Below, in pieces: positions 1 through 7,298 of a stretch of 30,649 nucleotides of DNA. The notes under the pieces are model-generated. The model saw only the letters and a list, made by a program, of their open reading frames with translations. It was not told the DNA's origin and did no database searches. Numbering within the stretch: the stretch's first letter is position 1; every line of letters begins with the position of its first letter. The DNA comes from an uncultured Mycoplasmatota bacterium. Lineage in GTDB: Bacteria > Bacillota_I > Bacilli_A > RF39 > UBA660. The stretch spans positions 1-30,649 of the forward strand of contig CANDHX010000001.1 in NCBI GenBank assembly GCA_947384645.1, given 5' to 3'. The position numbers and the translations under genes were made by a program.

Positions 1-47
1 GAGATTCCGGATTGTGACTGGAGTTCAGACGTGTGCTCTTCCGATCT
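1..47. other. Illumina TruSeq adapter (P7 side) at contig end
   Basis: Bases 14-47 match the TruSeq read-2/index primer sequence (GTGACTGGAGTTCAGACGTG followed by TGCTCTTCCGATCT). Bases 1-5 (GAGAT) match the end of the P7 tail, and the 8 bases between them (6-13) sit where an i7 index would be. This is library-construction sequence, not genome. Genuine sequence starts at about 48. Confidence 0.97.
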
Positions 48-474
48 TGTGCATCCCGACACCTATCGCCATCAAAAGTCCAGCCTTAATATCCAAGGCA
101 GCGACACTATATATGCCTATACCTTCTATGACGTTGTGAATAACTAAAGCTAGAGAACTTATAAGCCCTATATGTTTTAGATGTCTATCATGGGTTTTAA
201 CTTCTGCATCGTGGTCGTGATGAGGTATCAATATATCTATTAGCTTTAACATGATAATGCCGATGAATATAAATATGTACATAAAATATGTACCTTTTTC
301 ATTCAATAGTTCTAAAACCTCCGGTACTATGTCGAACGCTAAAAGCAGCAACATCACACTAAAAGACAAACCGATGCTAAATTCGATTAAACCCTTTTTC
401 TTCTTTTCAAAAATTGCTAGAACTGCTCCTATTAAAAAGAAAAGTCCTGCAATAAGTGTTACTAATAATGCCAT
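25..474 (-). CDS. ZIP-family metal transporter, 3' end lost at contig edge
   Basis: Inner-membrane divalent metal (Zn/Fe type) transporter, truncated. Hydrophobic helices cover about residues 3-21, 32-52, 64-84, 104-122 and 127-141. A His/Asp-rich cytoplasmic loop (PHHDHD, about 84-89) and the helix-IV metal-binding motif HNVIEG (113-118) identify the ZIP family; the next helix ends in MHK, the start of the second metal motif. The genuine reading frame ends at base 48. Residues 143-149 and the TGA stop at 25-27 are encoded by the sequencing adapter, so the natural C-terminus is missing. The ATG at 472-474 lies one base after the stop of the upstream gene and is preceded by AGAAGG, suggesting translational coupling. 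The substrate cannot be fixed from this fragment. Confidence 0.88.
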   Translation of the reverse strand: MALLVTLIAGLFFLIGAVLAIFEKKKKGLIEFSIGLSFSVMLLLLAFDIVPEVLELLNEKGTYFMYIFIFIGIIMLKLIDILIPHHDHDAEVKTHDRHLKHIGLISSLALVIHNVIEGIGIYSVAALDIKAGLLMAIGVGMHKIGRAHV

Positions 475-475
475 T

Positions 476-997
476 TTAAACCTTCTTTACTGTTAAATTA
501 CCATATGTATTTACATCGCCCTTTGTACTATAAAGATATAAAACATATTTATGTATATCTTTTAACAAAATGCTCATTCTATGTATTTCTAAACCTTTAT
601 AACTGTTTTCTAAATTGCCGTTTTTAATCGGTCTATAAGTATTGGATATTTGATCGAAATACAACAGTTGCCAAAGTACGTCTTTACCACTTATCTTTTT
701 TGGCAAATCGAGCGAATCGAAATTGATAGAATAGTGCAATAAATCGTCACTTCCAGAAAAATATTTTACTAGGAATTCTAATTTAGTTCCTTTAGTAAAA
801 TCTCCGTCACTAATTCCTTTTATATTATTAAAATTATGAGTTCCCAAAAGCTCTATATCTACTCTGTTTTCTAACCTAGTAAGATACTCTCCTCTTTGAT
901 TAGTTCTGCTTATATGCTTAAAATATAGGCCTCCTATCAAAATAGGAACTGCTAAAGCTACGATGACTGCTGACAAGAAATACCTTCTTTTATTCAT
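476..997 (-). CDS. Membrane-anchored extracytoplasmic protein, unknown function
   Basis: Not recognised. One N-terminal hydrophobic segment (about residues 6-24, after MNKRRY) is followed by a soluble domain of about 145 residues rich in Asp, Asn and aromatic residues, so it is probably an anchored protein facing outwards. A GTG at 1004-1006 would extend the frame, but the ribosome binding sequence AGGTGA (1003-1008) overlaps it; the ATG at 995-997 has a 5-base spacing and is the better start, with 998-1000 as alternative. It lies between tsaD and the ZIP transporter on the same strand, with about 48 bases to tsaD and no clear terminator between, so cotranscription is likely. No cysteine lipobox or catalytic motif is visible. 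Confidence 0.7.
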   Translation of the reverse strand: MNKRRYFLSAVIVALAVPILIGGLYFKHISRTNQRGEYLTRLENRVDIELLGTHNFNNIKGISDGDFTKGTKLEFLVKYFSGSDDLLHYSINFDSLDLPKKISGKDVLWQLLYFDQISNTYRPIKNGNLENSYKGLEIHRMSILLKDIHKYVLYLYSTKGDVNTYGNLTVKKV

Positions 998-1044
998 CAT
1001 TTTCACCTAATGCTAATTTTACTATATTTTATATTATTATGCAA

Positions 1045-2061
1045 TTAGTCTTTTTTGTCGAAAATGTATTCTTGACTTTTAGCGTTTAAACTGAAATCGC
1101 TAAAGAGTCCTTTTTTATATAATGGATTTGCTGCTGCTGCTATCATAGTAGCGTTATCTGTACAATATTTTATCGGAGGAATGGACAAGTGTACTCCCAA
1201 TTCGTCGCACATTTTCTTCAATTCTTCACGCAAATACCCGTTTGCACTAACCCCTCCAGCTACTATTAACCTTTTTAAATCGTATCGCTCTAAAGCACTT
1301 CTAGTTTTTCTAACTAACTCTCCCACCGCAACTTCTTGAAACGATGCAGCTAAGTCGTATTTGTCGATTTCCTTTCCCCTTTGGCTTTCGTTATGAACTA
1401 AATTTATGATAAAGCTTTTAAGTCCACTATAAGAAAAGTCTAAACTGTCGTCATCCATAGGTTTTGGTAAATTATAACTAGCTTTTCCTTCCTTCGCATA
1501 CTTTTCAACATTAGGTCCTCCGGGATATTTTAAACCCAATATCCTAGCTACTTTATCATAGCATTCTCCTATTGCATCGTCTTTAGTAGAACCGATTACT
1601 TCAAAATCGTAGTCATCTCTCATGAGAACTAATTCGGTATGACCTCCGCTCACAACTAGCCCCAAAGTTGGAAATTCGATTTTTTCGACGAGATTATTTG
1701 CGTATATATGACCTGCAATATGGTTAACCCCGATTAGAGGTTTGTTATATATTAAAGATAGAGTTTTAGCGAACTCTAAGCCTACTAAAAGGCAACCCAT
1801 AAGCCCTGGAGCATACGTGACTGCAATAGCATCTATCATATCCCAAGTAATTTTAGACTTGGCTAAGACGTCATCTAACACCAAAGTGATTGCTTCTGTA
1901 TGCATACGACTCGCAATCTCGGGGACTACTCCACCGAATTCGGCATGGGTATCCATTTGGGTTCTTATACATGTATAAATATTTTCTCTTCCATTCTTAA
2001 CAATCGCAATACTCGTCTCATCACAACTAGACTCAATTCCTAAAATATAAACATCCTTCAT
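1045..2061 (-). CDS. tsaD: tRNA N6-adenosine threonylcarbamoyltransferase TsaD
   Basis: Transfers the threonylcarbamoyl group from threonylcarbamoyl-AMP to A37 of ANN-decoding tRNAs (t6A), with TsaB and TsaE, in the cytoplasm. The 338 residues match the usual family length. It starts with GIESSCDETSIA, carries the metal-binding HIAGH motif (about residues 116-120) and the ASKHA-fold motifs SGGHTEL and VAGGVSANGYLR. The start ATG (2059-2061) overlaps the TGA stop of rimI by four bases (ATGA), so translation is coupled. It is third in the tsaB-rimI-tsaD unit. Identification is secure. Confidence 0.98.
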   Translation of the reverse strand: MKDVYILGIESSCDETSIAIVKNGRENIYTCIRTQMDTHAEFGGVVPEIASRMHTEAITLVLDDVLAKSKITWDMIDAIAVTYAPGLMGCLLVGLEFAKTLSLIYNKPLIGVNHIAGHIYANNLVEKIEFPTLGLVVSGGHTELVLMRDDYDFEVIGSTKDDAIGECYDKVARILGLKYPGGPNVEKYAKEGKASYNLPKPMDDDSLDFSYSGLKSFIINLVHNESQRGKEIDKYDLAASFQEVAVGELVRKTRSALERYDLKRLIVAGGVSANGYLREELKKMCDELGVHLSIPPIKYCTDNATMIAAAANPLYKKGLFSDFSLNAKSQEYIFDKKD

Positions 2062-2465
2062 ATATTACACTTCTTTTCCATTGCTAAAGCATCTTCGCCG
2101 TCACTATAGTAATTTTTGATAGGTCTCAATTTGATAAACCCGTTTTTTTGATAAAAACTTATTGCTTCTTCATTTGAAACACGAACTTCCAATATAATTT
2201 TTTGAACATCCAAATCTCTACTGAGATAATCGATAAATTCTGAACCTATACCTAAATTTCTATATCTCTCATCGACTACTATATAAAGAATTTCCGCTGT
2301 TTCATAAATCTTTGTATACTGCATAAACCCTATCACTTTGTCTTCTTTTGTATAAACTAAAACGTTTTCTAGTTCGCTTCTCGCCTTTACATCGTAAGAG
2401 GACTTTAAACTCTTACCCAAGGCGTTTACAAATAAAGCATGCTCATTCTTATATTCTTCTATCAT
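2058..2465 (-). CDS. rimI: Ribosomal-protein alanine N-acetyltransferase RimI-like (GNAT)
   Basis: GNAT-fold acetyltransferase of 135 residues. The acetyl-CoA loop appears as ERYRNLGIGSEF (about residues 76-87), followed by EVRVSNEEAISFYQKNGF and the C-terminal YYSDGEDALAMEK, all hallmarks of the RimI family, which acetylates the N-terminal alanine of ribosomal protein S18. Its position between tsaB and tsaD is the conserved arrangement in Bacillota. It overlaps tsaB upstream and tsaD downstream, four bases each. The actual substrate in this organism is inferred from family and context. Confidence 0.92.
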   Translation of the reverse strand: MIEEYKNEHALFVNALGKSLKSSYDVKARSELENVLVYTKEDKVIGFMQYTKIYETAEILYIVVDERYRNLGIGSEFIDYLSRDLDVQKIILEVRVSNEEAISFYQKNGFIKLRPIKNYYSDGEDALAMEKKCNI

Positions 2466-3025
2466 TTTAAAGCATCAATCTCCTTTATATAAATAGGATT
2501 AACTAAATGGACATCGACGGGTTCACAGTCCTCCAGATATGAAACGATTTTTTTTAAATCTATTTCCTTTTTGCTTAACTCCGTTAGATTATTTTCTAAT
2601 TTATATTTTTCAAATTCACTGCGTTTTTGATAAAAATAGTCCTTATATTGCCCGTCTTTTTTTAAAGCACTATAAACGCCTTTGGAGTCTTCTACAGTTA
2701 CTAAGTCGAAATCTAGACTACTACTAATACCGTACGCTTCTAGAGAAGTTATCGTTTTGATTTTTATATCGAGACAATATGCGATAGTCTTAGCAACTGT
2801 TACACCCATTCTAACACCTGTGAAACTTCCCGGTCCAATGACGACGATGATTAGGTCGATATCCCTAATATCAAGCTCGCTAGAGTTTAAAACTCTTTCC
2901 AATGTCGAAACTAAAACCTCGCTGTGACTTCTATTACTTAAAACTTTCTCTTGATATATTCTATCGCCCTTAAGAACTTCGATAGTAACCCTTTCGCTAT
3001 GCGTATCTATGAATAACACATTCAT
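2462..3025 (-). CDS. tsaB: t6A biosynthesis protein TsaB
   Basis: Non-catalytic TsaD paralogue that dimerises with TsaD and, with TsaE, forms the bacterial t6A synthase. The N-terminal strand MNVLFIDTHS and the motif GPGSFTGVRMGV (about residues 64-75) are diagnostic. At 187 residues it is shorter than many TsaB proteins (about 230): the conserved N-terminal half is intact and the C-terminal half is reduced and diverged. GGAGGAGT at 3031-3038 is a strong ribosome binding site for the ATG at 3023-3025. It is the first gene of the tsaB-rimI-tsaD unit. Confidence 0.93.
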   Translation of the reverse strand: MNVLFIDTHSERVTIEVLKGDRIYQEKVLSNRSHSEVLVSTLERVLNSSELDIRDIDLIIVVIGPGSFTGVRMGVTVAKTIAYCLDIKIKTITSLEAYGISSSLDFDLVTVEDSKGVYSALKKDGQYKDYFYQKRSEFEKYKLENNLTELSKKEIDLKKIVSYLEDCEPVDVHLVNPIYIKEIDALK

Positions 3026-3030
3026 ATTTG

Positions 3031-3058
3031 ACTCCTCCTAAACACGAGTATTATAGCA
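3031..3058 (-). promoter_or_regulatory. Extended -10 promoter and strong RBS for tsaB
   Basis: On the minus strand an extended -10 TGC-TATAAT lies at 3050-3058 with no good -35 (the region is A/T-run), followed by the RBS GGAGGAGT at 3031-3038. Coming right after the tsaE terminator, it lets tsaB-rimI-tsaD be transcribed independently of tsaE. Confidence 0.6.
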
Positions 3059-3069
3059 CTTTTTTTTAT

Positions 3070-3097
3070 AAAAAAAAATAGAAGCTCCAAGCTCCTA
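3070..3097 (-). terminator. Intrinsic terminator overlapping the tsaE stop codon
   Basis: Minus-strand hairpin UAGGAGCU-UGG-AGCUUCUA (3079-3097, 8 pairs with one G-U) followed by 8-9 U (3070-3078). The TAG stop of tsaE (3095-3097) is the start of the stem. Confidence 0.8.
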
Positions 3098-3556
3098 TAA
3101 AACAGCACTCAACAAATCTTCATAAACTTGTCCAGAAGGAATAAGCGTTAAAACCCTAGTTTCTTCATCTATCACTTTAAACTTTATTTCTAATCTCTCC
3201 TCTGGCAAAGAGCCTTTTATTATATCTGACCACTCGATAATGGTCACACCACCTTTGCTGAAGTAATCAACTAAACTTGCTCCATTATCCTCACTATCTT
3301 CTAATCTATAGACATCCATATGATATAGAGGCATCTCTCCATTCATATATTCCTTTACTAAATTAAAAGTTGGACTAGTAACCGTTTCATCAATTCCTAA
3401 ACTGCTAGCAAAACCTTTTACAAAAACAGTCTTTCCGCTCCCTAGTTCCCCCTTTAGGCAGATAACCATATTGGGAAACTTTTCAGACTCTATATTTTGA
3501 GCAAGCTCCATTGTATCTTCTTCAGAATGGCTTGTAAATTTATATTCATTTTCCAT
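3095..3556 (-). CDS. tsaE: t6A biosynthesis ATPase TsaE
   Basis: Cytoplasmic P-loop ATPase of the TsaBDE t6A machinery, needed for turnover of the TsaB-TsaD complex. Walker A is GELGSGKT (about residues 36-43), followed by the family motifs TSPTFNLVKEY and the HMDVYRLED strand; 153 residues is the usual length. The start ATG (3554-3556) has the ribosome binding sequence GGTGAT five bases upstream, an extended anti-SD match without the usual GGAGG core. It has its own promoter (3574-3603) and terminator, which is unusual because this gene is often cotranscribed with tsaB. Confidence 0.95.
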   Translation of the reverse strand: MENEYKFTSHSEEDTMELAQNIESEKFPNMVICLKGELGSGKTVFVKGFASSLGIDETVTSPTFNLVKEYMNGEMPLYHMDVYRLEDSEDNGASLVDYFSKGGVTIIEWSDIIKGSLPEERLEIKFKVIDEETRVLTLIPSGQVYEDLLSAVL

Positions 3557-3573
3557 ATCATATCACCAAAATA

Positions 3574-3603
3574 ATTATATAAAAATTTTCATATATAGGT
3601 CAA
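3574..3603 (-). promoter_or_regulatory. Promoter for tsaE
   Basis: TTGACC (3598-3603), 18-base spacer, TATAAT (3574-3579) on the minus strand, about 20 bases upstream of the tsaE RBS. Confidence 0.65.
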
Positions 3604-3652
3604 CCTATTTTAATATTAATTTTGTAAAATTTATATCAAAAGTTTGATAAGT

Positions 3653-3786
3653 AAAAAGACGACACTAAGTTCGCCCCTTTACTCTTGACCTCATTGGTCC
3701 TAAACATACCTACTTAAAAATTAAAGTAGGTAGTAGTCATACATTACGACTACATTATTATTATGAATAGTTTTTGAATAAATATA
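3653..3786 (-). terminator. Structured hsp20 3' region ending in a probable terminator
   Basis: Downstream of hsp20 the minus-strand RNA would form two adjacent hairpins: stem 3748-3753/3733-3738 (6 pairs), then stem 3724-3732/3707-3715 (9 perfect pairs, 8-base loop). A weaker GACC/GGTC hairpin follows near 3687-3699. Finally GGCGA/UCGUC (3671-3675/3658-3662) is followed by five U (3653-3657), a plausible intrinsic terminator. The first two hairpins have no U-run. Either this is a long structured 3' UTR or a processed small RNA; nothing else coding is seen here. Confidence 0.45.
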
Positions 3787-4194
3787 CTATTTTTCTTTAA
3801 TTTCTATTTGTTTTTTGGTAGGCTTTTCTTCTACTTTAGGAACAGTAATTTTTAATATACCCTTTTTGAATTCTGCATCGATGCAGTCTGTATCTATATC
3901 GCCTACATAAAATGAACGACTGAATGACCCATAACGTCTTTCACGACGGATATAATTTTTACTTTTATCTTCATCCTCACTAGTTTTAGTAGCTGAAATA
4001 GTAAGATATCCGTTGTCACACTCTAAAGATATATCGTCTTTATCGTAGCCTGGAACGTCTAGTTCGATGTGATAATCTCCACCTTTTTCATAAACGTCGC
4101 ATTTCATTTGGTCCTTTAAGGCAGGTTCAAAGAAATCGTCAAAGAAATCATCTCCTAAATAGAATTTTCTTGGTATTAAATTCATATTTTTCAT
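3787..4194 (-). CDS. Small heat shock protein Hsp20 (alpha-crystallin domain)
   Basis: ATP-independent cytoplasmic holdase chaperone that binds unfolding proteins during heat stress. The alpha-crystallin domain occupies about residues 28-125: DVYEKGGDYHIELDVPGYDKDDI, the RRERRYGSFSRSF strand, and the conserved KKGILKITVPK near the C-terminus. The tail ends KKQIEIKEK and carries an I-x-I (IEI). 135 residues is slightly short for the family (about 145). Two starts are possible, ATG at 4192-4194 (RBS AGAAAGG only 2 bases away) and ATG at 4183-4185 (11 bases away); the latter gives MNLIPRKF. Regulation is visible: promoter and CIRCE operator directly upstream, so HrcA repression is expected, although hrcA is not in the window. 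Confidence 0.95.
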   Translation of the reverse strand: MKNMNLIPRKFYLGDDFFDDFFEPALKDQMKCDVYEKGGDYHIELDVPGYDKDDISLECDNGYLTISATKTSEDEDKSKNYIRRERRYGSFSRSFYVGDIDTDCIDAEFKKGILKITVPKVEEKPTKKQIEIKEK

Positions 4195-4209
4195 CGCCTT
4201 TCTGATATA

Positions 4210-4238
4210 ATATTACCACCATAATTAGCACTTGTCAA
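4210..4238 (-). promoter_or_regulatory. hsp20 promoter (SigA-type)
   Basis: Consensus TTGACA (4233-4238), 17-base spacer, TAATAT (4210-4215) on the minus strand. The -35 lies inside the spacer of the CIRCE palindrome, so a bound repressor would block RNA polymerase. Confidence 0.88.
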
Positions 4239-4251
4239 TACTAAGTGCTAA
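4225..4251. promoter_or_regulatory. CIRCE operator (HrcA binding site)
   Basis: Perfect inverted repeat TTAGCACTT-N9-AAGTGCTAA. The canonical CIRCE is TTAGCACTC-N9-GAGTGCTAA; here the last base of the left arm and the first base of the right arm are both changed, keeping full symmetry. It overlaps the hsp20 -35 box. Confidence 0.95.
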
Positions 4252-4303
4252 TTAATTGTATAATATGTTCGTTTTTATTATGCCAAATTAAATTTAATTC
4301 ATA

Positions 4304-4340
4304 CAAAAAGTTGTCATAAAACTAGCTCTAGAACAACTTT
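4304..4340 (-). terminator. Intrinsic terminator after the cyclophilin gene
   Basis: Minus-strand stem AAAGUUGU (4333-4340) with ACAACUUU (4307-4314), an 18-base loop that contains a smaller CTAG-AG-CTAG palindrome, and a U-run ending near 4305. The stem overlaps the TAA stop at 4339-4341. Confidence 0.7.
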
Positions 4341-4923
4341 ACTCTCTAATTATCCTAATAGATTCGATAATTGGCTGATTTTCTTTTAAAACGAACCCGC
4401 TTTCTGTATCTACTACAGGCGTCTCTGCTAGCTCGTCGACTATTTCCATGCCCTCCGTTACGTGACCAAAAGCAGCATAATCGCCATTTAAATGTGGACT
4501 ATCTTCGTGCACGATGAAGAATTGGCTAGAAGCACTATTTGGGTTTTTTGCCCTTGCCATAGAAATAACTCCTCGTTCGTGTTTTATCGAATTGGGTCTT
4601 CCATTGCTTTGAAATTCTCCGATTATCTTGTCATCTGCTCCTCCACTCCCGTCGCCCATAGGGTCGCCACCTTGTATCATGAAACCTTTAATAATTCTAT
4701 GAAAAGTCAATCCGTCATAGAATTTTTCATCTGCTAATTTTACAAAATTGGTTACAGTTATAGGTGCAACATCTGCATCTAATTCCAACTTTATAACCCC
4801 TTTATCTTTAATAGTTATCTCAGCATTTATTTTCCCTTTCAATTTGTCATCTTCCTTCTTGCATGAACAGAGTAAAAATAGAGTTCCAATTACTAATAAA
4901 CATATTAAAATATTTTTTTTCAT
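4339..4923 (-). CDS. Lipoprotein peptidyl-prolyl cis-trans isomerase (cyclophilin)
   Basis: Extracytoplasmic prolyl isomerase anchored by lipid. Starting at the ATG 4921-4923 the protein begins MKKNILICLL and has a short hydrophobic signal ending in the lipobox L-C-S-C at about residues 18-21. An ATG three codons upstream (4930-4932) has the AGAAAG sequence only one base away and is less likely. The cyclophilin domain follows: FHRIIKGFMIQGGDP with the catalytic Arg, then NSASSQFFI and the HLNGDYAAFGHV region. It lies directly after the nucleotidyltransferase gene, whose stop at 4938-4940 overlaps the RBS, so the two are probably cotranscribed. A role in folding secreted proteins is inferred from the family. 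Confidence 0.95.
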   Translation of the reverse strand: MKKNILICLLVIGTLFLLCSCKKEDDKLKGKINAEITIKDKGVIKLELDADVAPITVTNFVKLADEKFYDGLTFHRIIKGFMIQGGDPMGDGSGGADDKIIGEFQSNGRPNSIKHERGVISMARAKNPNSASSQFFIVHEDSPHLNGDYAAFGHVTEGMEIVDELAETPVVDTESGFVLKENQPIIESIRIIRE

Positions 4924-4937
4924 ATACACCATTCTTT

Positions 4938-5684
4938 CTAATTTTGATTTTTATTGTCGACTTCTCTTGCTTTGATGTTTGCATCTAATAGAGTATCATA
5001 TGTTCCGGCATCGAACCAAAAAGCATCGCTGTTCAAAGGAATTCCTCTAAACCTATTTAATTCGATATATTGGCTAAAGACATCTGCCATTTCGTATTCT
5101 CCACGAGAAGACTTTTTTACATTGGGAAGCTTTAATACGACATCGCTTGGAAAAAACGTAATCCCCGTGACGACTAGATTGGTTTTAGGATTTTCTGGTT
5201 TTTCTTCTATTGAAGTAATAAAGCCTTCTTTGTCTATATCGATTACTCCAAATCTTCTAGCATCTTCTCTTTCACAAACGGCAATCGAAGCATAACCATT
5301 ACTTAGATTTAACTTTCCTTCTTGGATTAATTTCTCTAATCCTTCTCCTAAAAAAACGTTATCTGAATACAGTAATAAACTGTCGTGTCCCAAGATGAAC
5401 TCTTCGCTTACCTTAAAGGCGTCGACCGTCCCAAGTGCTTCTTTTTGTAAACCATAACAAATTTTAAGTCCAAATTCACTACCATCCCCTAACTGTTTTT
5501 TTATGTACTCCTCTGTATCCTTAGAAACGATTACCATTACTTCTTCGACATTTGCTAATTTCATTATATCTATAGAATAATAAATCATCGGTCTATCATA
5601 AATCGGTAACATGATTTTAGGTATCACAGTCGTTAGGGGCTTTAATCTTGTACCTTTTCCTGCCGCTAGTATTACACCACGCAT
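4938..5684 (-). CDS. Sugar-1-phosphate nucleotidyltransferase (RmlA-like)
   Basis: Couples a sugar-1-phosphate to an NTP to make the activated sugar for a glycosyltransferase. The nucleotide-binding signature LAAGKGTRLKPLT followed by PK (about residues 6-23) is intact, as are the sugar-site sequences GTVDAF, IEEKPENPK and DAGTYDTLLDA. At 248 residues it resembles glucose-1-phosphate thymidylyltransferase but lacks its C-terminal 40 residues, so the exact nucleotide and sugar are uncertain. Its ATG overlaps the stop of the preceding glycosyltransferase by one base (TAATG), so they probably act in the same surface-glycan pathway. No other rml genes are in the window. Confidence 0.9.
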   Translation of the reverse strand: MRGVILAAGKGTRLKPLTTVIPKIMLPIYDRPMIYYSIDIMKLANVEEVMVIVSKDTEEYIKKQLGDGSEFGLKICYGLQKEALGTVDAFKVSEEFILGHDSLLLYSDNVFLGEGLEKLIQEGKLNLSNGYASIAVCEREDARRFGVIDIDKEGFITSIEEKPENPKTNLVVTGITFFPSDVVLKLPNVKKSSRGEYEMADVFSQYIELNRFRGIPLNSDAFWFDAGTYDTLLDANIKAREVDNKNQN

Positions 5685-6958
5685 TACTTCTCATCCTTTT
5701 CTATCAAATCGATTATCACCTGAGCTTTATGTGCCCAATCGTTTTCTTTTGCTTCCTTATCTAAAAGCTCGATGTATTTCTTATCATTTTTTTTCTTCAA
5801 GGCTAAATCTAAACACTTCATAAACTCATCGTGGTCATGCCCAATCATGACACTCTTATATTGTCTACACTCTTCTAAATCGGTTATGACGATTGGCTTA
5901 TGTAATGCCATATATTCGAATATCTTAACTGGACTAGTCGACTTAGTAATATTGTTTAACAAAAACGGTATGGTCATGATATCGCATTTACGAGCATAAT
6001 TTTTTAAAACAGTATAATCTCTAGTTCCCAAAAAATATACGTTATTCAAGTTCTCTATCCCGCTTTCTTCAAACGAAGCGTCGTACTTTATTCCAAAGAG
6101 TACGATACTGTATTTATTAGAGTCAGCAATTTTCTTTATGAGTTCATAATCGCACCACATCGCTAGAGAACCGTAATAACAAATGATAGGTTTTTTCTTA
6201 TCGAGTATCTCTTGAAACTCACTTTCGAATTCATAATCTTCATCATAAGTTTTAAAGAAATCGTAATCGACACCGTTCGACGATAACACTAAGTTTTTAC
6301 GACCTCTTCTTTTTACGACGATATCTTCGAGCGTCTTTGCTGTAACCACCATATACACATCGTCGTGTGTCAAAACGTACTCGTATTTATCGGTTATGTT
6401 TTTAGGCAAAAACTTAGTACCTGCTAGTTCAGGAGATAAATCGTCTACGTATTCATATATAAATTTGAAACCTTTATCGATATAATTCTCGATGTCTTTT
6501 ATAGTAAGCTTCCAATCGGTCGAATAGAGTTGAATATACTTCGGAATATCGACTTCGCTCAACACATCCATCAATATTTTATTCAACTTGATATTGTTAA
6601 AATTGAATAAATATACATTGTCTTTTTTCTTTTTAAAAATCTTTACCTTATCGGTCATCGTCGTAACTTCATAAAATACTAGACATCCATTCTTTGCTAG
6701 ATTATTAGCTATGTGTTGGGGTCTTTGAAATAAAGCCACATTATATCCAAAGCTACTTCTCCAAAGTACTATCCTTTTAGCTTTTGAAGATTCGATAATA
6801 TCTTTGAGCTCTTTTTTATATTTCTTTTTTAAAATCATCGTCTTAAAACTGATTTTATCGAAATAATTAGCAACTATATATTTATAAAGTTTTTTCATAA
6901 AACCGATAAAACCGTGTTTCTGATAAACTGTAATGAGTTTGTTTATTTTTTCTTTCAT
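5684..6958 (-). CDS. GT-B glycosyltransferase (TuaH-like)
   Basis: Cytoplasmic, probably membrane-associated glycosyltransferase of 424 residues. The N-terminal part includes the FQRPQHIANNL stretch (about residues 77-87) seen in TuaH-type enzymes of teichuronic-acid-like pathways. The C-terminal Rossmann half carries ICYYGSLAMWCDYELI and SPVKIFEYMALHKPIVITD, the usual nucleotide-sugar site with the E-x-P-type ending of the GT4-like fold. The start ATG is preceded by AGGTAAATAG. It heads a three-gene minus-strand unit with the nucleotidyltransferase and cyclophilin. Donor and acceptor cannot be deduced. Confidence 0.85.
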   Translation of the reverse strand: MKEKINKLITVYQKHGFIGFMKKLYKYIVANYFDKISFKTMILKKKYKKELKDIIESSKAKRIVLWRSSFGYNVALFQRPQHIANNLAKNGCLVFYEVTTMTDKVKIFKKKKDNVYLFNFNNIKLNKILMDVLSEVDIPKYIQLYSTDWKLTIKDIENYIDKGFKFIYEYVDDLSPELAGTKFLPKNITDKYEYVLTHDDVYMVVTAKTLEDIVVKRRGRKNLVLSSNGVDYDFFKTYDEDYEFESEFQEILDKKKPIICYYGSLAMWCDYELIKKIADSNKYSIVLFGIKYDASFEESGIENLNNVYFLGTRDYTVLKNYARKCDIMTIPFLLNNITKSTSPVKIFEYMALHKPIVITDLEECRQYKSVMIGHDHDEFMKCLDLALKKKNDKKYIELLDKEAKENDWAHKAQVIIDLIEKDEK

Positions 6959-7021
6959 CTATTTACCTAACTTTCCCATATTAAGCATATCATTGAAAGC
7001 TTCATTTTTCAAGAAGAACCA

Positions 7022-7027
7022 ATTATA
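7022..7027 (-). promoter_or_regulatory. Probable -10 of the glycosyltransferase unit
   Basis: TATAAT on the minus strand, about 65 bases upstream of the ATG at 6958. The -35 is poor (ATAACA at 16 bases), so this is a tentative assignment. Confidence 0.35.
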
Positions 7028-7224
7028 CTTTTAAGCTCTCTTGTGTTATTGATTTATTTACTTCGAGCTTTTTTTAAATATATAGTTTTTTTCCTTTTTC
7101 TATTTTTGATATAATGGTACCAAATTCTACTTATAAGACGTTATATCTTACCTTTTTAAATTAAGTTTTATTGGGTCAAAAAAAATTAATTCAAAAAACT
7201 CGTTTGTCCAAATTTTCCTTTTAA

Positions 7225-7263
7225 ATAGACGGTTTGACAAACTTTTAGGGTTGTGTTTTAATA
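7225..7263 (+). promoter_or_regulatory. Promoter block A (plus strand) upstream of small peptide
   Basis: TTGACA (7234-7239), 17-base spacer, extended -10 TGT-TTTAAT (7254-7262). The 39-base block ATAGACGG-TTTGAC-N12-TTGTGTTTTAATA recurs with the same spacing at 19050-19088 (25 of 27 non-N12 positions identical). A CCAAATTT element precedes both copies. Confidence 0.65.
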
Positions 7264-7298
7264 GATAACCGAACATGCTGAATCGTGGTTTGTTTGTT

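Noticed and set aside
3762..3775. A 14-base word ATGAATAGTTTTTG shared with 19166-19179
   Set aside because: Words of this length and AT content are expected to recur by chance several times in 30 kb.
4321..4331. ACTAGCTCTAG also found at 7530-7540, both near terminators
   Set aside because: An 11-base match is expected by chance; the two surrounding structures are not similar.
7033..7075. AAGCTC...GAGCTT followed by T7 on the plus strand as a terminator
   Set aside because: The loop is about 25 bases and no plus-strand gene ends there; kept only as a coincidental repeat.
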